From: Mesaphorura yosii
Lineage: Eukaryota; Arthropoda; Collembola; Poduromorpha; Tullbergiidae
Reading direction: 5' to 3'
DNA: 64,000 nt
NCBI GenBank assembly: GCA_009869945.1
Contig: WIXG01000043.1
Location: 269,431 to 333,430 of the forward strand
Part shown: positions 1-12,700 of the stretch, one piece after another
Layout: every line of letters begins with the position of its first letter
Numbering within the stretch: the stretch's first letter is position 1
Position numbers and translations under genes: made by a program
Notes under the pieces: model-generated
What the model saw: only the letters and a program-made list of their open reading frames with translations
What the model was told of the DNA's origin: nothing
Databases searched by the model: none

Positions 1-761
1 TTATGCGAACATGCAGCATATTTCCATTGCAGGGCTCACTGTGACAGTCGCGAGCAGCACAATCTGCAGTGCACGACACGAGCCTATCTCGAGCAATTGG
101 TACCTTTGTGTTTGCATCCCGCAGCGTAAACAAATAAGAAAGCAGTGCTTTTAACAGCGTAAGCAAGAAGTTCGAGTAATTTGAGTTGCAACTTCTTCTT
201 TGAGCACAGCAGATTCAACAGGTCTTGAAGTTTGACGCATATTTAGTTTGGCAAGCGTTTAAAATTGTAAACTGACTGCTCTCTCTTCTCATTGAAATTG
301 AGCGGACTCATTTAAGCAGTTTCGATTATTTCGACGTCAATATTCCATAAATAGAAGAGAATGCGCTGTCAAAATACGTATGAATCCTCACATGGAAGTA
401 ACTAAGGTACACCCTTGCATCGGCATAGACGTTTGTATACACAGCTGGAATTTTACACAATGTAACGACCCGAACCTTTGCTATATCCTGCCTACGCAAA
501 TAAATCACCGTTTACCGGCAAGCCGAACCGCGGTGCACTGCAAATAGTAAGAGTATCAATTCAATTGAAAAGAAGGCTACGGCAGGCAGGCCCTATTCAA
601 TATCATCACAATGCAATGCAACTGAGCTGAAGTTAAACGGAAGGTCGTGACCAATTTGGGCTGGCGAGGGAGTGGACAGATCATAAAGCAGATAGTAGAC
701 TTAATGTAGCATATGTGTTCAATTAGTTACTGTTGTAATAAATGAAAAAGGAGAAACTTAC
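1..761. other. Downstream of the last recognised EHBP1 exon
   Basis: Exon 20 of EHBP1 ends at 762 with a good donor (GTAAGT on the minus strand) and an incomplete codon, so at least one more exon must follow in transcript order. I searched here for an exon completing the acidic C-terminal helix expected after the DDQERA residues and found none that was convincing. The stretch is therefore probably intron, with the terminal exon left of the window. Confidence 0.5.
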
Positions 762-3700
762 GCTCTTTCTTGATCATCCAAATGAGTAACCAATTCATCC
801 CTTTGATTTACCACAGATACCAGCTCCTTCAGAAGCAGAGATTCTCGTGTTCGGTCTTCAGAAGTTTTTCTCGAATCTAGTCACAAAAAATCACAACTGT
901 TAGCACATTCGCACTGCCACTTCCTTCACTGTCTCTATCACCCTAAAAATATACGCTAAACGCCAATGCACTTTCTATGTACACTCGACAGTCAGGAGAA
1001 AGTCAGCACTGAATGACTGATGAACAATGAACAGTGGGTTATGTCAATCGTCGAAATGAACAGCCAACTGGTCAATTCACAACTACTCTAAACATTTGCA
1101 GCGATTTGAAAAAGTCCGATTCCGACAGAGGACTGAGCAATGACCTAACGCCATGACGCACATTTTGACAATAAATATCCGACCGAAAAGTAAAGCAGAA
1201 TTGAGCAGTTCAGAGTAAGAAAATCAGCCTATATATAGCAGCCAAGTGCAGGCATTATTGCGAAAGACGAGTGAGAGAATCAGAATAATAAGGCTTTATT
1301 TTTTGAGAAAAGAGGATAATATAAAATCAGAGACAAACTATAAGTCTCTTCCAAAAGTATTAACCATCACCAGCCTGGCTTGGCTTGGCGGGCCAGAATA
1401 GGCAAGGCCAGCAGCAGCATCAGGAACACAAGACATATTTTAATAAGACAGACCGAGTTAACAGCGCCGACACTGGCACCGGCATTAAGGATTAAGGCAC
1501 GCATGTACGGCGTACGGCAGCAGTAGTTCAGTAGTGCAGTGCGACGACCGTAAAAAGTAAAAGTATGAAGTATTACAAGGGATCCAGCGTATTATACCTT
1601 GGAAGCCTTTTGCAAGCGCTATTCTTGTCTATTATTACCAAATGTCATTCTCGGTCCTAAAGCTCCGGATTTTAAAACTTAAGTCCTTCAAATACTATCT
1701 CCATATACGAATGAATGAATGAATCACAGAGAAGATGAGATGAAGGAATTAGTCTGATTTTATGTACTCGCGGCCTCCCATTATTGTGCCGTGATCCTGA
1801 ACTTGCATGTACTGTGAGGATTTCATTTCTCAAGGTCATGGGCACCAGTCTTAAGTTATCATTGTAGAACGAGAGCGATAAATTTTCTCGGTTAAAAATC
1901 AAGCGTTTGATTAGAACGGTGTCTGAGCATCTACGTTAACTGAATATTCGTTCCTGAAGTCATAAAAAGAGAACGGGAATCATCGTCATTAACTGAAGTG
2001 GAGGACACGGAAAAACAAGACCAAAGACCGCTTTCATGAGGAGGAATGAGAGAGTACAAAAAGTTATAAGCAGCTTAGCAGAATCCGTGATTGGCAATCG
2101 GAATGGGACGAAATGAAGAAATCGAATGAAAAGGACGTCTAGTGGATGCAGTACAAGGAATTCCAACTTGTCAAAGCATAGAGCAGTGGCAATTCAAGTG
2201 GATCTACTCTTTTTGTACAGAATGAAAATGGGACCTCGCTTTCCACTCCAGACATTTGGCTCCACCTGAGTACATGTAATGATTATACGCATGTGAGCCG
2301 CGTCTGGCCCTTCTTCCTTTTGGAAAGACGAAAGAATCGGTCCGCTATCCACTTTCTACTACCTTTTGGCGCGATGCAGTTCAGAGTCTAGAGAGGCGAG
2401 TGAAAGCCAGCCCTCTTACGAATGCGGCCATGGTTACATTTGTGTGGGTTCATCCCTCGTGCTCAGGCGCCGCGTTCGCATTAAAAAGTTCATACATTGA
2501 TTGATCCGGTGAAAGCCCTGTCACAACGGTCGACCACGCCACAAATTCTGGCATTCCGACTTGGACCGAAGTTAGCGTTGAGATTGAAGCAAATAAATTA
2601 TTAAAATGCACTGAAAATGTAATTTATCGCAGCGCCATGAACGTGCACTTTAATGTTCAATTTTTTACAGATTCGTGCCTAACATTTCAGTGTACAATGC
2701 AGCACACTATTTATTATTCTCAGCTTGCAGTTACAATATTTCATGATTCACCACTCGCTCTTTTATATGAAAATGATAAATAACTACAGTCACAGATGAA
2801 CCAATCCTTTTTATCATGCTTCTTCGTTCGTCGTCTCGTCTTTTAACATTTGTATTATTATTGCCAGAATTACAGCGAAGCCAACAAACGCACAAAGTCA
2901 GAACAGCCTCAGCACGACGACGAGACGACCATAATAGCGAACGAATGCAGGAAAAGTGAAATGCATGTTTCGTTGATAAGCGGATTAAAGTCATCATGCG
3001 TTGCTGAGTTCGTGTTTCATTCTTTGGCATGGCCAGGCTATAGCTGGAAAAGAGAACCATTTTTTCAACTCATTGTTAAAAAATATTCATAAAAGAAAGA
3101 TGAGAATGAGAGCTGCTGCACGAGTTCGATAGAGTCAAATACGAAAGGAGAAAACGGCCAGAGAAGCCAGTTTGCCAGATGAAGTCGACAAAATGTATTC
3201 AATCTCCAATCTCATCATTATCATACGATACGAGAAGCTGCTTCACTAATTATGCGCCGAATTCGAATCCTCAAGTAAGAATCAGCGGCAAGAACTCGGA
3301 ATTCTTAGTTGTTAATGTAAGTTAAATGTCCTGCATAGTTAACAGTTCCAAAATCACGGTCGACCGGAGCTAGGATCATGAAATGAGCTTATTAGTGAAG
3401 GTCATCGCAGTCGCGAGTTGGTTCTTTCTTGGTCACATTACACAAATCAAGCAACGTAGGCTCAGGCGTTTGCCCCTGTTGTGGCCGTGTAAAGGATGAA
3501 AATTAGGTAAAAATTTCAAATCCTATTAGTAACAGTCATGAGTTCGACCCAACGTGTACAGGTACAGCATCTTTACTCACCATCAACGGACAGCATCCGC
3601 CGCAGTTCTTCGTTCAGCTGCTCGTATTTACGCTCCAAGTTTTCTTCCTTCTCCCTGAAAAGAAATTATAAAATCTTGGATAAGTAGTGAAGAAAGAAAT

Positions 3701-6700
3701 TGTCATGATTTATCAAGGTAAGGATTAACTGCAAAAGACGCTGCTTTGTGGCCCACATTTGCTTATGCTTAAGCTGAACAGGAACAATTTGCTAGTCACA
3801 TTCGCATTGTGCGTGGATTCATTCAATAAAAAAAAGTTTTACGCATGCTGCCGGACGATAGACGACAAACGACATAAATTTTGTCCGCCGATCCATTCGT
3901 CCGAATTTTGTGGTCCTTATAAAGGAATACCACCTACCGGGTAGAGGAAAGCTCCTCGTTCCCGAGTCCGAGAGAGAAGGTCGGTCTGGTCTTTCACGAT
4001 GACGCAGCGCAGCGTAGCACGGACCGGATTACCAAGCACGAAAGGAAAAGATGTAAATTCAATTTCCAACATGGACAAATGCATTGTACGCTGGTTCTCA
4101 GTTCACTGAGCATAAGAATTCGAAAGAATTTGATTGACATTCCTGTCACCAGTGCTATCAACTTTGAGCATTTCGTTTGTCGCGAGTTCATGAAAATGGC
4201 TGCACAAGGACAGATGCGGAAAATGAAAGGAAAAGATTTAACTTTATCAAAGTAAATAGTGAAAAGGTTTGTTTCCTTTGCTGCAGCCGCCTAACCACAA
4301 CAGGCAGTTCCAAGTTTGGGGAATTCGTCAAAGTACAATTACGAGAAATCAGCAACAAGGCGTCGCGAACTTTCAAACAGAGCAGACAAGCCTAGCAAAA
4401 TGCACTGGCACGAATATTCGACCCGTTTGCGCAAGCAAGGTGTCGGAAATATCGCAGGGTCTGCCAGTTTACATCTTTACGAGAGAGGAGTGACATGTTG
4501 ACAGGCAGTTAACGAAAAAGAAAAAGGAAAAACATCTCTTCAAAACTTGACGGCTTTTGGATGGAAGGAGACGACCCATTAGCCATTCCATCCCTTATCA
4601 TTAACAAATCCATAACACAGTCCTCTTATTTTTTGTACTTGTGGTTCACCTTCAAGACTGCATTTCTTTCATAACCGCTAAACAAAGTGTCAAAAACCAA
4701 AACTCGAACTCGACTCAGTAAGTACGAATGTGCAGTCATAATCATAACACAGCAACAATAGGAATTGAAATTGATTGCTGCTGGAATGAATTTCATCTGT
4801 ACTCGAACTGGTGGATGCATTTCTGACGACAAATTGTTCATCACTCAATATTCGCGTCACTTGTCACTCGTTTTTCAGGTCCAGTTCTTTCGCCAAAGTC
4901 AAATCTTACTAACCGCGTAAGTTTCTTTCGACCACACTTCTCAATTCATCTTGTCGTTCCTGTCCTGTGCATCTTAATTTAGTCCAGCACGAAACAAGAG
5001 ATAACGCCGTGCGTCGTGCCTTCTGCAGCATGAATCCGATCGACAACAGATAACTATTAATCGTAGAAACAGCGCGGACGGCGAACCACGGAATTGTACG
5101 TCAAGATTCCATGAAGGTTTAAAATAGGCTTTGGCCAACGTCAATCGACGAGGATGTTCATCGTTATGACACGTCTCTTATTCTCGCATTATTGTGGCAA
5201 CAGAAACTACTTTGAAACTTCAACGCAAGATTGATTTCAACAAATACTCTGCGTTCCCATTTTTCACTTTGATGCAATGCCTAACACGATTAGAACTGTT
5301 ACTATTTCTTGAATATGTTTCTGAAAACTTCTTTCATTTCAGTTCATTCAGAAAATGTAAAGTTTACTCCTTTTATGAGCTTAAAAATAGATAGTTTGGC
5401 ATGTACGCCTTGCCAATGAGACGGATCAATTTTGTTCGAAATGAACAATGCAGATATAATTTCTTCAAGGAAATACTGAATCGAATTGCTCATATTGGCA
5501 GAAGAAGATGCTTTCGACAGACGCTCGAACTTGGACTAATTTTTCTTTCAAACTTAAAAGTAATGCTCAGTCCCTTGAACGAAGTTAAGCCTAATTTTTG
5601 ACCGTGACAGTTAAAATGGGACTGGGAACAGTTCTCCACCAGGGTAAGTATTATGACACAAGACAGGACTTTAACCTTTCTTCACTCCAAATCTGACATG
5701 AGAATTCATTTTTCTCGATTTGGGATTATCAATTATCAGAACTTGATACATTTTCAGATTTACAGAACGCAGCCATTTTTCTGTGACATTCCTCAACAAG
5801 AAACGACTAATCCGTGTCCTGGAAATAGTCGCGTACAAGGTCAGTTAGTTACTTCAACCTGATTGCACTTAAATCCTCATCGTCACTGTACGTCATCCAT
5901 TGTCACATCAATCAAATGGAATTCTGATATCAAACTGTGGCAGCCTATTGAAGAGCCCCTGCCTTACTTCTTATCACGACATCAGTTTTAAGTTCCCCGA
6001 AGTCATAAGTTGATGTTCGCGTCATATTTCCATAAAATCCCACGAATAAAATAATTTCATGACATTATCAACTTACAAAATGTTCAACTGCATCTGACGT
6101 CTGATGAGTGCATTCTTTTTATTCACAAGTGTGAACCAGTACGACATAAGCACATCTTCCTCTTCTGGATTCTCCCCTAGGAATAGAACAATAGAAATTA
6201 ACACTTCGACGAATAACTTGTTTAATTGGCCCTAATTATTGGATGTCTTTCGTTTCGTACCCGATCTCATGATTGGCCTAAGTTTCTGTTCGATATCTCT
6301 TGCTTGCTGGTCAATCTGCTCCTGTTCTCGTTCCAAAGCGAACAGCTCGTTTTGAATGTACGAATTCGTTCTGGACGCCACCTGTAAAATGATGCGGAAA
6401 GCATTTAGTCACTTCTCGGGTTCCAAGATCGTCATCCTTCCAGGAACACCGGAGAATAATTCACTCACCAAGTTCTTCGGAGGCGATTGGCTGCGATCAG
6501 GCGATATCCTCTGCATAATCGGCTCGAAGGACTTGAGCCTGGGAGGTCGTGCACTGGTGATATTTGCAGAAGGTTGGACGACTCCTTTATTACTAATATC
6601 AGAAAATGGTACATTTCCATTGAGTTCCTGAAACGAAAGGAAATACGGCGGGTCAATGATCCATAACTGTGCAATTGCATTATGCAATTGAACTTAAAAG

Positions 6701-9700
6701 AAGGTTACCTTATTTCTATTATCACAAGCAGAATCTGGTGAAGCAACAAAAGATCGCACAGGACTGTCTCTTTGAGAAACTGAATGGTCGGAAGGAGTGT
6801 CGTTTCCGGAATTGCTCCCAGACCTAGACGTATTCTCTCTGCTAGGACTAATGACACCTGACCGTGCTTCTGCTATCAAGCGACGAGCTCTTTCTCTCAA
6901 CTGCAATTGCCGCTCATGTTCGTCCTATAAAATAATTCAATCCAAAGTATTCCCTTGTTAAAATTTAAAACATCCACTAAAGCGTCTAGCCCTTTTGTTT
7001 TACTGTGCCATTACAACGTCTACGATAGCATTCAATTACAAGAATGGCTCCATTTGAGATTACATTGAATTTGGTTACTGAAATTGAAAAAAGTTTCCAC
7101 GCTGCACTTTGAACTAACGTGAGAGGTTGGTTGGTAAATGAAAACTTAAGAGCTGTTAAAAATTTCGGTCATTGAATTAAAAATGTAAAGTGCCCTCAAA
7201 GTTGAGGGCACTTTACTCAGGGAGATGTTAACCTAACTAGGTTAAAGTTCATTCATTTAGAGTCGGCATTTCCTACCGGAGTTGTCGGCTTGGATGCAGG
7301 AGAGTTCTTCGAAGATCCATTTCTGGCGTGCTCCAACATAAGCCGAGCTCTTTCGCGCAATTCTTCATGGCGGGCCAAAAGTTTCTAATAACAATCAACG
7401 TATTTTTTGGAAAGATTAGCCTAGAAATAAATTGACGAATTAGAGTATAATTACCTGCTGGTTGCTTTGACTTTCTCGCCTTGTAGGTGAAAGATCTAAG
7501 AGTCCAGGCGCCTGCAACAAAATGTTTGTCTGCAATAGAATGTTTGTTGGTGCCGTACCCGATTTTTTGTGAATTTCCTGATCGCTGATTGGTCGAGAGC
7601 CAAATTGTTTGTAATAAAATGTTTGTTCTTGCTAAAAAGTTTGCAAAATAAATTTCAACTTCACTGCGCTAACTTCAGCTGCGATAATAGTCTGCTTCGT
7701 TTCGTTGCCAATTGGAGATAAATACTCAAGACTACATAGGAAACCAAGCTGATCCAGATGATTTCCGCCGTGACAGCCATGTTCATTTCTCGTACGAGCA
7801 CGAACTTAGAAGGCGTGACAGGGCGAGGATAACGATTTTGCATAAGCTCTCTTCTACTGAGAACCCAAGAGTTATGGAGGATAAGTTCAAGCGTGAATTA
7901 GGAGCGTACCATTACGAGGACTTTGGACCGGGAGGGTTAAATGGAGTTGGCGGATAATCTTACATAATTTCTAAACAAAGTGTTAACTATTTACGTATCT
8001 CTAAATCAGTTCCTTCATGTTCATTCTTTTCTTTAAAACCTAATGTTGTTGTAAAGCGGGAAAAACTTAAAAGTTGTGAATTAAAAACTTATCCCCTAGT
8101 AGGATTAAAAGTTATATTGACTATGTGTTAGCTTACATCAGGATCAGGTACTCCAATTGTGTTCGATGTCTGATTAATCGGGAAAGAAGGTGTTGCGGGT
8201 TCACTGCTTCGTCGATTTTCATTCGCTTCATCTTCGTCATCCGAGCCGAAAGGATCTGTAAGTTGCCTTCTCGTCATCAGTGGTGCCTTCGAAATAGGGC
8301 TGGTTGGAGATTTTGCAGTATCCTGCGAATAACAATCTCATGAGGAACGTAGTGCTTACGAATAGCTACGCAAATGTTTGGCAAGTATAGCCATACCTTC
8401 GTATTGTTGTTGGTCAAGTTATTTCGTATTTCATTTACTCTTTCTCGAATACTCTTCTCCTTAACTGGGCTGGTCTCCTTGTCTTTTTTATCGTTGCCGA
8501 GTCCGAATTTATTGATAAAGTTTTGAAAGGATGTTGGACTAGTAATATTGAGACTCTTAGCACTCTGCTTGTTTGCTTCTGGCGATAAGGATCTTCGCAG
8601 TCCGAAGGAGTGAAATGATGAATTGGAGTTGGAGTGACTGATGGACCTTTTGCCCGCACCAGAAGTCTCTTCATCTTGATCATTCTCCATTTCACCGAGT
8701 CCCAAGTGACCAGTTTTGTTTTTATTCTCTGGACTGAATCGATTTCGATTTACATTATTTTCATTCGATGTGTTTAGATCTCTTCCCATACTGCCTTCTC
8801 GACTCGCACTCGAACTGCGAGAATAGCTTTCTGAATTTTTCATATTCATGATTTCTTGGTGGAAAATTTCCTTCGTGAGAGCGTTATCGTCTTCATTCTC
8901 TTTGCTCAAAACATACGATGAACGATCCGATGTGGCTCCTAGATTTTGTACTTCGAGCTGGCATCCTGAATACCAAAAAGAAACAATAAAAATAGATTAT
9001 GAGTACTTGGAACACGGGGAGGTACAAGCCGGGAACATTTATCACGCTAACGTATTCCGGACGCAGAACAGATCGAGATCTAAATCGAGTCTTGGCTGTT
9101 TATGCCCGACTGCCGTCTGGCCATGAATTTCGATGGCTGAGACGTGAGCAAATTAAAATTAATGAAACAAAGGCATGAAATGGAGAGGGGCTCACCTGTG
9201 AAATGAGAGCGGAGCTGGTACAAGTAAGTGACAACTGCCAATTTATCGGGCACCGCGAGCAGCATCATGTCCGAAGGCTCAATAACTTTGGGGATTCCAA
9301 GTGACTCTGAAAAATAAGTTCTGATGAGAGTGCAGTTCTGATTAAAATAAATCATAACTAAATCCCAAACTGATTGAAGGCATTTTAACTTGAAAGTACC
9401 GATCGTAAACGGTAATTTTGGGAAACATTGGTGATAATCATTTCTCAAACTGAGATGCCATGTTTTAGTCGAGCCTGTTCATCAGGCTTGGAACAGCCGT
9501 ATTAATCAAGTACTTCCAACAGAAAATGAGAAATTCGCAAAAGCGGAGAGAGAAATAAATTAATGAGAGGCAAATTGAGACAAGCTGAATTCAGCAATTG
9601 GATACAATGGGATAGCACGAACTCAAGTTCGTGATACTGAATGTAAAAAGAAATTTGGAACTGGCGTCCAAAACTCCCGACTCCGCCCTTGTTTTTCCCA

Positions 9701-12700
9701 ATGTATAATGTATTGTCTCTTTCACAAGAATTTTCTTCCATTCGACTCTGCATTCGTCTCCAGAGACGATTATGATTATTCGAAAAATAATCAGGATTAG
9801 TTGGCTCAGGTGAAAAACCCAAACTGATTATCGCATTACTACAAAACCAAGCAATTACTGTAATTAGCAAGTGAAAGTTCGGTGACTACTACTGATTACT
9901 ACAGCCACAGTTACAGTTATGGACCGTAAGGGAAACAACATTAAGCGCAAAATGAAGGAGGAAACTTCCAAGCCCAACAAGAGAATGGCGGATTTCTTCC
10001 CTGTTAAACCGAAGCATATCAACATTGATGATAATGAAAACGAACCAGAAAATGCAGCTTCTTCAAGTAGTGCTGACCCACCGGAGAAGCCAGACCCCGA
10101 AGAACAAGTCGCGGTCTTACCGGTGCCAATAATGGAAGGTGAAGAGAAAGGTCAAGGCGCGAGCGATCAGGTACGGAAAATTAATTTATCATTTAATCAA
10201 ATTCCTGTAAGGCAGTTCGGTTGCATGAGCATAAAATTTTTCATGATTACTTAATGAGTGTACGAAACTGCACCTGATCACTTACTATATCAGTACTAAT
10301 TATTTTATTCATACAGATGTACAAGACACCGAGGTCTGGTACACACTACACGTTCCACGGTAATGGGCTATATTCCTGCAATAAGTGCCAGGAAGAAATT
10401 ATTAGCAAAGGCGCCATAAAATCGCATTGTCGTAAAGTTACATGTTACCCGGAATTGACAGCAACCTCACGATTGGCAAAGCAAACGGCAAGACAGAAAA
10501 AACCGGAAGTGTATCGGGGCCATTCAAGAGATCAAACCAGGAGGGCTAACGACGCTGAAAATGAAGGTCTTGTATATGGAAATCCACCTCTGCATAAATG
10601 CAGCTACTTAGATTGTGAGTTTGCATTCCACAGCAAGCGCAAACTTCAAGCTCACGAGAATACTCACAGGAGGTAAGCTGTTTCGAATGATTAACCGAAC
10701 TACATTTATTTGTATGGACAGCATTTGCTAAATTTAACTGTAAATTCTAGTAACGCTACCTACCACGCTGGAGGTTTCTTTTCAGCATTTAAAGAAAAAA
10801 TTAAATTCAAACAGCTGAAGGATTCTCAGGAAGCAGCTGACTCACAGGGTAGCACCACTTCGTCCGAACTACGAAGAACTCAAAATCTTATCCCAGCTTT
10901 GCAATTCGACCGACAATCTGGACAATGCACCTACTTTGTAGTAATTGTGGACAAAGAAGCAGAACACCTTGGGCTCATTAACTACCTTCGTAGTATCAGT
11001 GACGATCCAAAGAAAGAAATCTTCACATATGTCGGGAAAATAGCCCTGTCAAGCCATGAAATTGCTGCTGATCACGAAAAGCACGAGTCAAGCTCCATCG
11101 TGGATTTGTGCAAAACTGGGGAAAAGATTGCTTACTTGGTTAGAAGAAATCCAAATAAAACTGCAGCAGCAAAGGAAAAGGAGGAAGCTTTTTGGACAGT
11201 AAGTGTACTGACATCTTTGCACAATTATTGTCATTTTTTGGCTTAAAATAGTTAACCCTACTTTTTTCTAGTTGGTAGCCAAATATCGCAAAGTAAGTGA
11301 AGATTCTCTGGATTCGGCTCAATGGAGATATGCTAATAAGATATTGGATTCGGCTCCTACTTTGACCTTGGACAAAGATACCATGATTGAAGCGCAGCAA
11401 TTGGCCAGAAGCAATCATTCATTGATTTGCTTAAAGGAAGACTGTCCAAGACGGAAGGATGGCAGTAATCACAGTGGAGGTGGGCGTAAATATTTCGGCC
11501 AATATCATATTGAACAGGAAGACGTCGAAAAATTACGGTTTTCATTTAGTTAAATAAATGTTATTACATACCTGCTGCATCGAATGCAGCCTTGCAATTC
11601 CCTTTGATGTCATGCGGAGACAAAGTATTGAAGTCGCTGTATAAAAATACAATAATAAACCAATGCGATAAAACAAAGACCAACAGCAGCCGTGGCAAGC
11701 GAAAAACAACTAACACGGAGCAGTAAAGATTGGAATGGCCAATAAAGAAAAACTATTTTTCGTAGATAAAAATACAATTTCAAATATCTCTTTTTATTTA
11801 TAGTATCTCCACCAGGAGAGCGATTTTTCATCTTAAAATACTTTCCTATTTGAACCATTCTATTCTGCTAGTGTTTGTTGTCCAGTTTATTACTCAAAGG
11901 AAAGTTAAGAGCATCTTTCTTCTGTCATTTACGCGTTATGCATATGCATGTAATTTAAAACTGGCAATCTCAGTTCTTCTCTTGCAAATTGCAATAGCTT
12001 AATCACAAGGTTTTATTGGCAGTTTTCTTTTCAGTACTTACATGAGCTCGGGATGAAACCGGTGAATAATTGCACAGAACGCCATTCCATTTCGCCAAGA
12101 CGTGGTCATGTTTGTGACTTTCACACCGCGATAGCCTTTGGTGACCTCCTTACACCAAGAGAGCAGGTCTTGGCTCAGCTTCGAAGAAGATGGATTTGTA
12201 GTTAGTCCAACCATTGCTTTTGCCGGTTCCGCTACCTGCACGAAGCAAAACACAAAAGAAAATTGGTAATGGTGAGACAACGTGCTGACATTTTTATTGT
12301 AGGCCAATGGCTAATGTCGCAGGGCATAAATTTAGCCCATCGCGACTCTAATCGAATTCCAAAAATAGCAATAAACATAGAACATGATTTATGACAGTAC
12401 CCCACGTCGTGTACGTGGAGAAATGGACACAGAATTCCTTTCATTCAGAATTCGCTCGGTTTAACGCAATTACCCATTGCTACAGTCGTCCATTTTGCTT
12501 GTGCGCAATCACTCCAGAAACTTTAGCAAAACACGCAAAGGTCACCTTCGAATTGCGTGCGCATTACGCCGATTAGCCCGGAATGCTATTTCGTGATGCG
12601 CCAGCCATAAATTCTGCCCGAGTCAAGGTCAGCCAGGGCTAATCATATAAATTAGAGTCCAACTTGAATCTTTATCCAGCCCTATTGTTTTATAAATTTA

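Noticed and set aside
3541-3560. tRNA B-box-like string GTTCGACCC
   Set aside because: No A box, acceptor stem or anticodon arm can be formed upstream.
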